NCBI RefSeq assembly: GCF_031461075.1
Contig: NZ_JAVKPK010000001.1
Coordinates: 62,001-126,000, forward strand
From: Methanosarcina baikalica
Lineage (GTDB): Archaea; Halobacteriota; Methanosarcinia; Methanosarcinales; Methanosarcinaceae
Direction: 5' to 3'
Length of the DNA stretch: 64,000 bases
The notes below the pieces were generated by a model, which was given only the letters and a program-made list of their open reading frames with translations, had not been told where the DNA came from and did no database searches. The position numbers and the translations under genes are program-made. This document shows, piece after piece, positions 10,420 through 18,274 of this stretch (positions are counted from its first letter, which is position 1; each line of letters opens with the position of its first letter).

Positions 10420-10600
10420 GGTAGTCCACCATTAGTTGATTGATACTGTCCCAAAATGATCGAAAACAGTTTCCAGCTCTTTCTTTTTCCACATTTTTGG
10501 TGTTACTGGAGCCATCTCGTTGTATGAGCATAAAAACGTAAGCATAAGCCGTGTTGGGGGTAATCTCATGAAAGAATCAATCATATAATCATGGACTACC
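10420..10600. repeat. possible MITE or IS remnant with imperfect terminal repeats
   Basis: The left end starts GGTAGTCCA (10420-10428) and the right end is the inverse TGGACTACC (10592-10600). Extending inward, about 22 of 27 positions match in inverted orientation. Much of the inside is an open minus-strand frame (ATG at 10617, ending FDHFGTVSIN at 10432) that could be a transposase tail. A second inverted pair, TTTTGAGACAGTAT (10397-10410) and ATACTGTCCCAAAA (10443-10456), overlaps the left end. I see no target duplication. Confidence 0.35.
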
Positions 10601-10618
10601 ACATGACTTAAATTCATT

Positions 10619-11059
10619 TTAATTTATAATATGAATGGTCTTGTTATACTCTGTCGTTACATTATTGAGGACCGTAGTTACATTGCGAATATCTGCCGTT
10701 ACGTTATCATATGCGACCGTGGCATTATCTATTTTTGTTGTTATGTTGTTATAAGTTGTCGTTGCGTTGTTATAGGCTGCCGTTATATTGTCATATGTGG
10801 CAGTGGCATTATCTATTTTTGTCGTTATGTTGTTATAAGTTGTCGTTGCGTTGTCATAGGCCGCCGTTACGTTATCATACGCGGCTGTTATATTATTATA
10901 CGATGCTGTTACATTATTATATTCTGTTGTTACGTTATTGTACGCTGTTGTTACATTATTATAGCCTTTTATTAAAGTCGGTCCGTAACCTATGGCGAGG
11001 CATATTATCGCTAAAATTATTGTCAAATTTATTATATATCTGAGCTTCATTTTCATCAT
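10619..11059 (-). CDS. membrane-anchored heptad-repeat protein with an N-glycosylation sequon in every repeat
   Basis: 146 residues from the ATG at 11059 (frame open to 11137; two further Met codons follow at once). After a short basic stretch there is one hydrophobic segment (IINLTIILAIICLAIGY), then a chain of seven-residue repeats of the form YNNVTTA running to the C terminus. I count 16 N-x-T sequons, 15 of them exactly seven residues apart. Tyr/Ile/Leu at repeat position 1 and Val/Ile/Ala at position 4 give a coiled-coil a/d pattern. The protein looks like an extracellular glycosylated stalk fixed by its N terminus. A four-heptad block is duplicated in tandem (DNA 10691-10774 and 10775-10858). 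I recognise no named family. Confidence 0.7.
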   Translation of the reverse strand: MMKMKLRYIINLTIILAIICLAIGYGPTLIKGYNNVTTAYNNVTTEYNNVTASYNNITAAYDNVTAAYDNATTTYNNITTKIDNATATYDNITAAYNNATTTYNNITTKIDNATVAYDNVTADIRNVTTVLNNVTTEYNKTIHIIN

Positions 11060-11281
11060 CCAGGTCAATAAATGTGTATCTACACACAAATTATTATTAA
11101 ACAATTTGAAAGAGCTCGGTGATATTTCTTTTCGCACATAAGTTCACAATCGAATGCGCGCTTGCCTTTCCCGGCTCCAGGCTCGTTGGTATTGTGTATC
11201 GTGTCCGTTTACTGTTGCGGCTTAGTTGCAATTTTGGAAATATTTCTGATATCAATGCTCCGGGATAAAAAAACGTTTTTA

Positions 11282-11434
11282 TTTGAGTTCATCCCGAAAC
11301 TCAAAATTTGCTTCTTGAATCTGTATTTGGAATTCTTCTTGTATTTCGAATAACCGATCAAGTTTCTGATCATGAAAGCAAATCTGAAAACTCTTATCGA
11401 TCAGGAATAAAATAACTTTTGGGATGAGCTCATT
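11282..11434. repeat. dispersed repeat with TGAGCTCATCCC-type inverted ends, copy 1
   Basis: Starts TTTGAGTTCATCCC and ends GGGATGAGCTCA in inverted orientation. Read on the minus strand, its inside matches the copies at 28731-28863 and 29995-30126 (TTTTATTC, TTTCATGATCA, AACTTGATCGGTTATTC, AATTTTGAGTTT). It contains no ORF of its own. Confidence 0.6.
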
Positions 11435-11521
11435 AAAAATCTATGAGATAATAAAAACATTGAAGTTGAGCACCCTGCGTCCGGATAAAAAGGAAAAAAC
11501 CCGGAAAAAGCAGGAGAAACC

Positions 11522-11932
11522 TCAGTTCACCCTGATCGTAGCGTTCATTTCCGGGATATTTTTGACAATAAAACGGTAGGTTCCGGTTTCATTAAAAGTG
11601 TACATGAAAGGCACTCTGTATGAAAGTTTTTCATCCGGAAACAGCCCGTCTTCACTAACAAGCACGTAATTGCCCTGCCTCTTGTCGCTCCACCAGGAAA
11701 TGGTGTCCCCTCTTGAAATATCCAGTTCAGGAGGTGTTACGACCCCATAATTCTGAAGGCGGACAATATAATCTCCGGATTCAGAAGACTCATTTTCTTC
11801 CTGCGGTACTGCCTCACCGGCTTTCGGTGTTGAAGTATTGGAATCATCGGGTACAGCCGCATCTTTCTCAGCACAGCCTGAGGCGAATAAGAACACAAAC
11901 ATCACAAGTAAAATCAAAATTTTCCCTTTCAT
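11522..11932 (-). CDS. secreted lipoprotein with cupredoxin-like domain
   Basis: 136 residues from the ATG at 11932. A GTG nine bases upstream is in frame, but the GTGATC that contains it matches the 16S anti-Shine-Dalgarno complement, so the later ATG is preferred. The signal sequence MKGKILILLVMFVFLFASGC ends in a lipobox with the lipid-attachment Cys. A Ser/Glu/Pro-rich linker follows, then a beta-rich domain (LDISRGDTISWWSDKRQG, MYTFNETGTYRFIVKN) resembling plastocyanin-like or amicyanin-like folds. The usual copper ligands His and Cys are absent, so copper binding is unlikely. Probably an extracellular membrane-anchored protein of unknown role. Confidence 0.7.
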   Translation of the reverse strand: MKGKILILLVMFVFLFASGCAEKDAAVPDDSNTSTPKAGEAVPQEENESSESGDYIVRLQNYGVVTPPELDISRGDTISWWSDKRQGNYVLVSEDGLFPDEKLSYRVPFMYTFNETGTYRFIVKNIPEMNATIRVN

Positions 11933-12108
11933 AAAGATCACATCTTTTGCTGATTATAATATAAGTTCAGCGTATATTCATTATCTTTGTGATATTATTC
12001 TTAAGAGCAAAACGATAAAAAAGGCAGTCGGGGGAAAAAGAAGCAAAGTAAAGATCGAAATTAAACAGAAAGAGCAGGAGTATAAAATCAGTGATAGAGA
12101 AAGAAATT

Positions 12109-12182
12109 GAGAATGAAATCAGAGAATTAAAAAGATAATTAAATAGAGAATGAAATCAGAGAATTAAAAAGATAATTAAATA
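12109..12182. repeat. 37-bp tandem repeat, two copies
   Basis: The unit beginning gaatgaaatcagagaatt occurs at 12111 and again at 12148 with no visible differences, in the AT-rich spacer downstream of the tRNA gene. Confidence 0.85.
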
Positions 12183-12247
12183 GGGAATGAGACGAGGTAA
12201 AATGAAAATGAAAATCAGATTGAGGATAAAATCAAAATAAGAATTTA

Positions 12248-12319
12248 CGTCCCGACTGAGACTTGAACTCAGGTCTAAGGCTCCGCAGGCCTCAAGGATA
12301 TCCACTACCCTATCGGGAC
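12248..12319 (-). tRNA. tRNA-Arg (anticodon GCG)
   Basis: The minus strand folds as a cloverleaf: acceptor stem GTCCCGA with TCGGGAC and a G discriminator, a D-arm around GGGTAGTGGATATCC, an anticodon stem GAGGC with GCCTT closing the loop CTGCGGA (anticodon GCG, reading CGC), a short variable loop, and a T-arm CTGAG-TTCAAGT-CTCAG. CCA is not encoded. No intron is apparent. Confidence 0.93.
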
Positions 12320-12492
12320 GCAAGCGAGCACCACTGATAAGCACATTCAAGGATATAAACCTTATTCCTCAATATCTGGTTTGACCCGCAGTTTGCCCTT
12401 CCGGGCTTCTTGAGAGCTGAAGGAAAAAAATCCTGTTTCTCTGGCATCACTATCAATAAAGATTAAATGCAACAAGTTCGTTTTTATAATTT

Positions 12493-13677
12493 ATGTCGAT
12501 GACCATAGGACTTGCAGGAAAGCCCAATGCTGGGAAATCCACTTTTTTCAAAGCTGCTACCCTTGCAGATGTTGAAATTGCAAATTATCCTTTTACAACC
12601 ATTAACGCCAATCACGGAGTTACCTATGTGCAGGTTGAGTGCCCCTGCAAAGATAAGGAAAAGACATGTGGAAAATGTGTGGGCGGAATCAGGTTCGTAC
12701 CTATTGATATAATTGACGTTGCCGGACTTGTCCCTGATGCATGTAAAGGAAGAGGACTTGGGAATACTTTTCTTGACGAGCTAAGGCAGGCTCAGGCAAT
12801 TATCCATGTAGTAGACGCCTCAGGCGGGACAGATGCCGAAGGCAACCCTGTAGGAATAGGAGACCATAACCCTCTTGATGATGTGATCTTCCTGAACAGG
12901 GAAATTACCATGTGGCTCTACGGCATTCTGGAAAGAAACTGGCTCAAGCTTGCCAGAAAAATCCAGGCAGAGGGACTTAAGCTCGAAGTCGTAATTACAG
13001 AACAGCTTGCCGGAGCAGGGATAAGAGAATCCCATGTAAACGCAGCTTTGATGGAAACAGGGCTTGCAAGGGTGGACCATCTTAAATGGAGCGAGGAAGA
13101 TATGATCCGGCTCTGCGATGCAATGAGGGAAATTAGCAAGCCTCTGCTTATCGCCGCAAACAAAGCAGATATTGCCCCAGGAGAAAATCTGAATAAACTC
13201 AAGGAGCTTGACAGGATAGTGGTGCCTACAAGTGCAGCAGCCGAACTGGCACTTAAGTCCGCAGCAAAAAACGGAATTATCCGGTACACCCCGGGAGACA
13301 GGAACTTCGATGTGCTGAGCGAGGATCTCCCAAAAGCGCAGAAAAAAGGGCTCGAAGCTATTCAGAAAGTAATTGAAAGGCTCGGCACTACAGGTGTCCA
13401 GGAATGTATAAACAGGACTGTTTTTGAGCTTCTGGACCTTATTGTTGTATATCCTGTAGAAGATGAAGGTAAATGGTCTGACAAAAACGGGAATATGCTT
13501 CCTGACGCTTACCTTATGAAAAGAGGCTCTACGTGTCATGAGCTTGCTTACCAGATCCATACTGAAATCGGGGATCGATTCCTTTACGCAGTAGATGCAA
13601 GGACAAGGCTCAGGCTTGGAGAAAAGCATGAAATGAAAAATGGAGATGTAATCAAAATAGTGTCTACTGCAAAATGA
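12493..13677 (+). CDS. OBG-type GTPase (archaeal YchF/TGS-domain family)
   Basis: 394 residues, full length. The P-loop is GLAGKPNAGKSTFFKA at residues 6-21. G2/G3 lie in YPFTTINANHGVTYV and IIDVAGLVPDA, and the NKAD box is at about residue 223. A CPCKDKEKTCGKC segment near residue 50 gives four Cys, typical of the archaeal branch and possibly metal-binding. The C-terminal 90 residues form a TGS domain (YLMKRGSTCHELAYQIH through KNGDVIKIVS). Members bind ribosomes or other RNP particles and hydrolyse nucleotides; the cellular role is not settled. Start: an ATG at 12493 followed closely by a second, in a tight promoter region after the tRNA. Confidence 0.92.
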   Translation: MSMTIGLAGKPNAGKSTFFKAATLADVEIANYPFTTINANHGVTYVQVECPCKDKEKTCGKCVGGIRFVPIDIIDVAGLVPDACKGRGLGNTFLDELRQAQAIIHVVDASGGTDAEGNPVGIGDHNPLDDVIFLNREITMWLYGILERNWLKLARKIQAEGLKLEVVITEQLAGAGIRESHVNAALMETGLARVDHLKWSEEDMIRLCDAMREISKPLLIAANKADIAPGENLNKLKELDRIVVPTSAAAELALKSAAKNGIIRYTPGDRNFDVLSEDLPKAQKKGLEAIQKVIERLGTTGVQECINRTVFELLDLIVVYPVEDEGKWSDKNGNMLPDAYLMKRGSTCHELAYQIHTEIGDRFLYAVDARTRLRLGEKHEMKNGDVIKIVSTAK

Positions 13678-13694
13678 TTAATCTAAGAACCTGG

Positions 13695-13716
13695 ACGTCA
13701 GGAAAAAACCTGACGT
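13695..13716 (+). terminator. 8-bp perfect hairpin between two genes
   Basis: ACGTCAGG - AAAAAA - CCTGACGT. It lies 18 bp after the GTPase stop codon. There is no T-run right after it, so it may be a processing or stability hairpin rather than a strict terminator. Confidence 0.5.
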
Positions 13717-13784
13717 GTAACGTAAAACCGCGGAAAAGAAGAAATAGTGAATTGTTTTAGCTTGTCAGGGAGGATATTTTCCAG

Positions 13785-14459
13785 ATGGATTTACTTTCTT
13801 TTGCCTATCCGTTTTATGAAAGATACCTGGCATGGCAAATAGCCAGGACATCTTCAAATACCCCCAAGCATGTGGCGATCATACTCAAGGAAACCGACAT
13901 CTTTGAGCTTAAAGGAATGGAGAGGCTCCTATCAACAGTTACCATTTTTAGAAAATTCAAGATAGAACTTGTGAGCATCTATGTGGATATTCTTAAGGAT
14001 GACCCTTCATTGAAATCCGAAATTACATCAATGCTCAGAACCCAGTTGGAAGAGAGTTTTTCTGACCTTCCTGCAGGCACAGGTTATAAAATATATGGCC
14101 TTAATGGAGAAATAAATGGCAGCAGACAGGGAAATGATTTTTTTATAAATGTTTCACTGGGATTCGGAGGAAGAGACGAAATTACCAGGGCTGTGCTGAC
14201 CATTCTTGACGAAGTAAAGGCAGGAACTGTCAGGCCTGAGGAAGTGGATGAAAAAATGCTTGAATTACACCTCCTTGTCAAGCATGAGCCGGATATTATG
14301 ATCCGTTCAGGAGGACAGAAACTTTCGGATTTTCTGGTCTGGCAGTCAGTTTATTCAGAATTATATTTCACAGATGTCAACTGGAAAGATGTGCGCAGGC
14401 TTGATATTCTAAGAGCAATGAGGGATTTCCAAAAGAGAAAAAGAAGGTATGGAAGGTGA
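13785..14459 (+). CDS. cis-prenyltransferase (UppS/NgBR-like) family protein lacking the catalytic Asp
   Basis: 224 residues. The C-terminal half is a clear undecaprenyl-diphosphate-synthase match (PDIMIRSGGQKLSDFLVWQS, then SELYFTDVNW and RDFQKRKRRYG). The N-terminal motif, normally HVAIIMDGNxRWA, reads HVAIILKETDIFELKG: the catalytic Asp and the GNxRW phosphate loop are gone. In eukaryotes the NgBR/Nus1 subunit has this condition and works with an active partner. Heteromeric cis-prenyltransferases have been reported in Methanosarcina, and this gene fits the non-catalytic subunit making polyprenyl carriers for glycosylation. Overlaps the next gene by 4 bp (GTGA). Confidence 0.8.
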   Translation: MDLLSFAYPFYERYLAWQIARTSSNTPKHVAIILKETDIFELKGMERLLSTVTIFRKFKIELVSIYVDILKDDPSLKSEITSMLRTQLEESFSDLPAGTGYKIYGLNGEINGSRQGNDFFINVSLGFGGRDEITRAVLTILDEVKAGTVRPEEVDEKMLELHLLVKHEPDIMIRSGGQKLSDFLVWQSVYSELYFTDVNWKDVRRLDILRAMRDFQKRKRRYGR

Positions 14460-14998
14460 ATGAACTGGAGTTTGGAGAAAAACCAAAAAATTTTCGCTAT
14501 GCTGTAATTGTGTGCCCTAAATGCAGACAACATGCACAGATCATAGAAATCGGAAAAAAAACCCTGAAATGCCAGCACTGCGGCGCCCTCCTGCAAGCCA
14601 AAAAACTCAGGGTATTTCACTCTTCCGAAGAACTTACAGATGCGGTGACTTTTCGCACTCGTTTGCAAGCCGAAATTTCCGGAAAAGGAAGTAGAACTTT
14701 TTTTCTGGAACCTTCCCCGAAGGGGTATGAACACCCGAACCCCGAAACTGAGAATACAGTAAAAACGTTTAAGCTGTCAGAAAACAGGACTTCTGGCAAC
14801 CTGTCTCCTAAAAAAGACCAGAAATCGACTTTTCTGGAACTTTTGGAAGCCGCAGGCGGAAAAACAGAATTTGAAGAGCTTCGGCAGAAAGCCCTGGAAA
14901 AAGGAATCAGTCAGGAAAAGTTCAGTCTAATTCTCAAAAAACTTCTGGAAACAGGAGATATATATTCTCCCGAACCTGGAATAATAAAACTGGTATGA
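14456..14998 (+). CDS. zinc-ribbon protein (DUF5817-like) with C-terminal winged-helix-like region
   Basis: 180 residues from a GTG that overlaps the TGA of the cis-prenyltransferase gene, so the two are co-translated. Residues 15-52 are a zinc ribbon (VCPKCRQHAQ ... KCQHCGALLQAKKLRVF) followed by a helix (DAVTFRTRLQAEI), the layout of archaeal DUF5817 proteins. A disordered Pro/Ser/Thr-rich linker separates this from a C-terminal 60 residues (FLELLEAAGGKTEFEELRQK ... LLETGDIYSPEPGIIKLV) that look like the wHTH of archaeal DNA-binding or replication-linked proteins. A nucleic-acid role is likely, the exact one unknown. Confidence 0.7.
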   Translation: MNELEFGEKPKNFRYAVIVCPKCRQHAQIIEIGKKTLKCQHCGALLQAKKLRVFHSSEELTDAVTFRTRLQAEISGKGSRTFFLEPSPKGYEHPNPETENTVKTFKLSENRTSGNLSPKKDQKSTFLELLEAAGGKTEFEELRQKALEKGISQEKFSLILKKLLETGDIYSPEPGIIKLV

Positions 14999-15440
14999 AT
15001 ACAATATATGAATACAATATATGAATACCCTGTATGAATACCATTATCGCTCCGACATAAAATTTACACATACCTAACTCAAAATTCAATAATCACCGAT
15101 GACACGAAAAGACTCACATCAGACATATAACCACGGAAAACAAGAAAAACAAGAAAAAACTGTAATTTTGTAAATTAGCCCTCTCAATTAGTCCTCTCGA
15201 GTGTAGCGAAAAGAAAGCTTACTTCTCCATAAATTACTTCTCCATAAATTAGTCCTCTTGAGCGAAGCGAAAAGGACCCCCCGTGCTCCCGAAGCGGAAC
15301 TCGGGAAGCGAAACTCGGGAGGCGAAACTTGGGAGGAAGAGATAAATTATATTAAGTACGAAAAGATTTACTATAATCTAAAAAAACAGGAACTGAATCC
15401 GTCTTGAGCAGCCGAAAGAGAATAAGCCGTATTCAAGAAC
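14999..15440. repeat. repeat-rich intergenic region
   Basis: Contains three near copies of tatgaatacaata (14993-15040), two copies of acttctccataaatt (about 15219-15249), two related copies of agtcctctygag-gyagcgaaaa (about 15189 and 15251) and three 14-bp copies of the gaagcgaaactcgg type (15291-15334). No ORF of note. Confidence 0.6.
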
Positions 15441-15448
15441 TATATAAA
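15441..15448 (+). promoter_or_regulatory. TATA box of nrpR
   Basis: TATATAAA. With the usual archaeal spacing of about 26 bp, transcription would begin near 15470. That places the first ATG (15466) at or before the transcript start and favours the ATG at 15505. Confidence 0.6.
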
Positions 15449-15504
15449 GATTATATATTTTTTTCATGATTATAAGCAGTTCAAAAGGTATAACGGTGTT
15501 AAAC

Positions 15505-16476
15505 ATGATGGATCCGCAAATTGAGCGAAAACTCATTGAAATTATGAGGGTGATTCACGAAAGTGACAAACCTATAGGTGCCCGGGCAATAGCTGACGAA
15601 CTTAATAACCGGGGCTATGATATAGGAGAGCGGGCTGTCCGCTACCATCTGAGGATCCTGGATGAGAGAGGATTCACACACAAACATGGATACGCAGGGC
15701 GTACGCTTACTGAACTGGGAGAAAGCGAGATGAGTGATGCTCTCATCGGAGATCGCTTTGGTTTCGTAATATCCCGGATAGAAGAAATGGCGTTCAGGAC
15801 TACTTATAACCCCGAGACAAATGACGGAGTGGTAGCCGTAAATATTTCTTACTTTGATAAAGACGATTTGGAAACCGTTATTGATGTGATATCATATACC
15901 GCACATTCAGGATACATGATAAGCCCCAAAGTAAGGATTTTTGAAGAAGGTGACGAATTGATTCCCCTGCCGCCTGGCAAAGTCGGAATAGCTACGGTAT
16001 GCAGTGTTACTTTTGACGGGCTCCTTCTCAAAGCGGGCATTCCTGTGGAACCTGCTTATGGCGGGATTCTCCAGATGGAAAAACGGAAACCTGCACGCTT
16101 TATAGATCTTATTTCGTACAGCGGAACCTCAATCGACCCTATACAGATTTTCATGAGCAGGAAGACTACATCCGTCCTTGAAGTGCTTGAAAAAGGGGAA
16201 GGCAAAATCCTTGCCAATATACGGCAGATAAATTCCTCGGCTTATGACAGCGCCAGAGAAGTCATCAAAATTGCAGAAAAAGCAGGGCTTGGTGGCTGCT
16301 TTCCTCCCGGAAATATTGACGAGACTTTACTTGGAGCGCCTGTTGAGACAGGGAAGTTCGGCATTGCGGTCGTAGGAGGTATCAACGGAATCTGCGCCCT
16401 TGAAGAAACCGGAATTAAAATTGAGACAAACCCTGTTTCTACTGTTATGGAATACAGAACCCTGTCAGAAATCTGA
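15505..16476 (+). CDS. nrpR: nitrogen regulator NrpR, HTH-containing subunit (NrpRI type)
   Basis: 323 residues from the ATG at 15505 (frame open from 15466, judged too close to the TATA box). Residues 1-70 form a winged helix (RKLIEIMRVIHESDKPIGAR through AVRYHLRILDERGFTHKHG). A single NrpR regulatory domain follows (RFGFVISRIEEMAFRTTYNP, LIPLPPGKVGIATVCS, VGGINGICALEETGIKI). NrpR binds operators of nitrogen-assimilation genes (nif, glnA, amt) and is released by 2-oxoglutarate. In Methanosarcina the protein is split, with the second domain encoded elsewhere; this is the DNA-binding half. It lies 9 bp upstream of the MBL-fold gene, a likely operon. Confidence 0.88.
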   Translation: MMDPQIERKLIEIMRVIHESDKPIGARAIADELNNRGYDIGERAVRYHLRILDERGFTHKHGYAGRTLTELGESEMSDALIGDRFGFVISRIEEMAFRTTYNPETNDGVVAVNISYFDKDDLETVIDVISYTAHSGYMISPKVRIFEEGDELIPLPPGKVGIATVCSVTFDGLLLKAGIPVEPAYGGILQMEKRKPARFIDLISYSGTSIDPIQIFMSRKTTSVLEVLEKGEGKILANIRQINSSAYDSAREVIKIAEKAGLGGCFPPGNIDETLLGAPVETGKFGIAVVGGINGICALEETGIKIETNPVSTVMEYRTLSEI

Positions 16477-16485
16477 GGAGAGCAG

Positions 16486-17148
16486 ATGTTCAGGCTTACG
16501 GTCATTTATGACAACAGAGCCGATGATGACTTCACAGGAAGCTGGGGTTTTGCAGCTCTTGTTGAGACAAGCAGTGAAACTCTTCTTTTTGATACCGGGT
16601 GGGATGGATATCTTCTCTTAAAACATATGAAGAAACTTAACATTGATCATGTACGTATCGGAAAATTAATCATTTCCCACCAGCACTGGGATCATATAGG
16701 AGGCCTTCCTGAGATTCTTCAGGCAAGCCCCGGAATTAAGGTATACGTTCCTGCATCTTTTTCGGAGAACCTGAAAAAAGAGATTGAAAAAAGGGCGACT
16801 CTTATTGAAGTAAAAGAGCCTGTAGAGATCTGTAAGGGTATTACGAGTACAGGAGAACTCGGAGATAAAGTAAAAGAACAGGCGCTGATTCTCGACACAG
16901 GGGACGGATGTTATGTGCTTACAGGCTGTGCTCACCCGGGCCTTGCCGCAATTTTAGATACTGCCCGCCTTTACGGGAAAGTGAAAGGAATCCTTGGCGG
17001 GCTTCATGATAGTGAGGAGTTTGAAAGGCTGAAAGGGCTGGAACTCATAGCAGCAGGGCATTGCACTGTTCACAGAGAAAAAATAAAAGAAATTTTTCCC
17101 AGTGAATTCGTCGAAATCAAAGTTGCCCTGCGCCTGGATCTGAAATAA
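16486..17148 (+). CDS. MBL-fold metallohydrolase (dihydropterin/RFA-P synthase-related family)
   Basis: 220 residues, complete. The metallo-beta-lactamase signature HQHWDHIGG sits at about residues 65-73, with further ligands in TGCAHPG (about 147) and GGLHDS and AAGHC toward the C terminus. The N terminus (YDNRADDDFTGSWGFAALVE) is typical of the COG1237 group that includes the enzyme reported to act on 7,8-dihydropterin and ribofuranosylaminobenzene phosphate in methanopterin synthesis. That substrate is plausible in a methanogen but cannot be fixed from sequence. It follows nrpR by 9 bp with a GAGGAG ribosome-binding site in the gap. Confidence 0.8.
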   Translation: MFRLTVIYDNRADDDFTGSWGFAALVETSSETLLFDTGWDGYLLLKHMKKLNIDHVRIGKLIISHQHWDHIGGLPEILQASPGIKVYVPASFSENLKKEIEKRATLIEVKEPVEICKGITSTGELGDKVKEQALILDTGDGCYVLTGCAHPGLAAILDTARLYGKVKGILGGLHDSEEFERLKGLELIAAGHCTVHREKIKEIFPSEFVEIKVALRLDLK

Positions 17149-17524
17149 ATTGATTTGTTTTAGACGAATAAATAGGAATTAAAAAACTATATTTTTGCAA
17201 ATTTTTAGTTTAAAGCCTGAATTTAAGATGTATTTTAAAAAGCCCCAGATTTTAACGCTTTAGTTTTAACAAATACACAAAATTTAGAAACAAATACGCA
17301 AAATTTAGAGGAAATGTATAATTAGAAATACAATGTTCTCTAAACAGAATACACGACTTAGTGTGGAATGATAAAGATCAGGCAAAGATGCCGGAATTAT
17401 CCGATTTTTGCCGTTCGTTCTGCCGTTTAGAATTATTTTTGAATAAGGTACTTTGAATGATTATTTTCTCGCGATACGAAAAAAGAGAAGGGGAACCGTA
17501 TCAAAAATGAGATAAAGGGAGAAA
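17149..17524. other. intergenic region upstream of sufC
   Basis: 376 bp of AT-rich DNA with a near-duplicate acaaatacrcaaaatttaga (about 17269-17309). It presumably holds the suf promoter. AAAGGGAG at 17514-17521 is the ribosome-binding site of sufC. Confidence 0.5.
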
Positions 17525-18274
17525 ATGTCGATGCTGAAAATAGAGGACCTGACTGTAGAGGTCAACGAGAAAACTTTACTTCACGATGTGAACCTCGAAG
17601 TCAAAAAAGGGTATACTAATGTACTTTTTGGGCCAAATGGAGCTGGAAAAACAGCTTTGATGAGAACACTCATGGGCTTTAGCGAGTACAAAGTTGTAAA
17701 AGGCCAGATTCTGTTCAACGAAGAAGACATTACCAGCCTGCCAGTGGATGAACGCGCCCGTCTCGGACTTGGGATCATGATGCAACGCCCTCCAGATATG
17801 TCCGGGATTAAGTTGAGAGATCTTGTAAGAGTAGCATCTAAAGGAAAGAAAAATCCTGAAGATCTTGCCGAAAAGCTTGATATGAAGCGTTTTCTGGACA
17901 GGGATGTCAATGTGGGTTTTTCGGGAGGAGAAATAAAACGCTCGGAACTTCTACAACTTGAAGCCCAGAGTCCAAGCCTTTACCTGCTGGATGAGCCTGA
18001 GTCCGGAGTGGACCTTGTAAGTATAGAACAGGTCGGAATGACAATAAAAGGACTGCTTGAAGAAGGAGTAGACTGTCCCGGCGAGAGCTGCAAGAGAGGA
18101 AAATCAGCTCTTATTATTACCCACACAGGTAGAATACTGGATTATGTGAAGGCAGATCGGGGATATATCCTTTGCAACGGGACTGTTATGTGTTCCGGAA
18201 ATCCCTTGAAAATGCTGGAAGAAATAAAAAATAGAGGGTATGAGGAGTGTATAAGATGCAGACTGACGATGTGA
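17525..18274 (+). CDS. sufC: Fe-S cluster assembly ATPase SufC
   Basis: 249 residues. ABC ATPase with Walker A FGPNGAGKTALMRT (residues 36-49), Q-loop in IMMQRPPDMSG, signature FSGGEIKRSELLQ and Walker B LYLLDEPESGVD. The spacing and the PDMSG/GEIKRSE variants are those of archaeal SufC. A CPGESC insertion near residue 187 is a lineage feature. SufC drives the SufB scaffold on which Fe-S clusters form, and methanogens have very high Fe-S demand. The gene overlaps sufB by 19 bp. No sufD, sufE or sufU lies next to it. Confidence 0.93.
   Translation: MSMLKIEDLTVEVNEKTLLHDVNLEVKKGYTNVLFGPNGAGKTALMRTLMGFSEYKVVKGQILFNEEDITSLPVDERARLGLGIMMQRPPDMSGIKLRDLVRVASKGKKNPEDLAEKLDMKRFLDRDVNVGFSGGEIKRSELLQLEAQSPSLYLLDEPESGVDLVSIEQVGMTIKGLLEEGVDCPGESCKRGKSALIITHTGRILDYVKADRGYILCNGTVMCSGNPLKMLEEIKNRGYEECIRCRLTM

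Noticed and set aside
10432..10617. 61-codon minus-strand frame just after the heptad-repeat gene
   Set aside because: It lies almost wholly inside the candidate MITE; at best a transposase tail. Mentioned there and not called as a gene.
10631..11043. Two long plus-strand frames rich in Cys/Tyr or Leu
   Set aside because: They are antisense shadows of the heptad-repeat gene; the repeat keeps all frames open.
11522..11932. Copper-binding cupredoxin function for the lipoprotein
   Set aside because: The fold-like segments are present, but the His and Cys copper ligands are missing.
14993..15334. Possible CRISPR-like array because of several short repeats
   Set aside because: Repeats are of different kinds, mostly directly adjacent, without uniform spacers and with no cas genes nearby. 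No CRISPR array was seen in the window.
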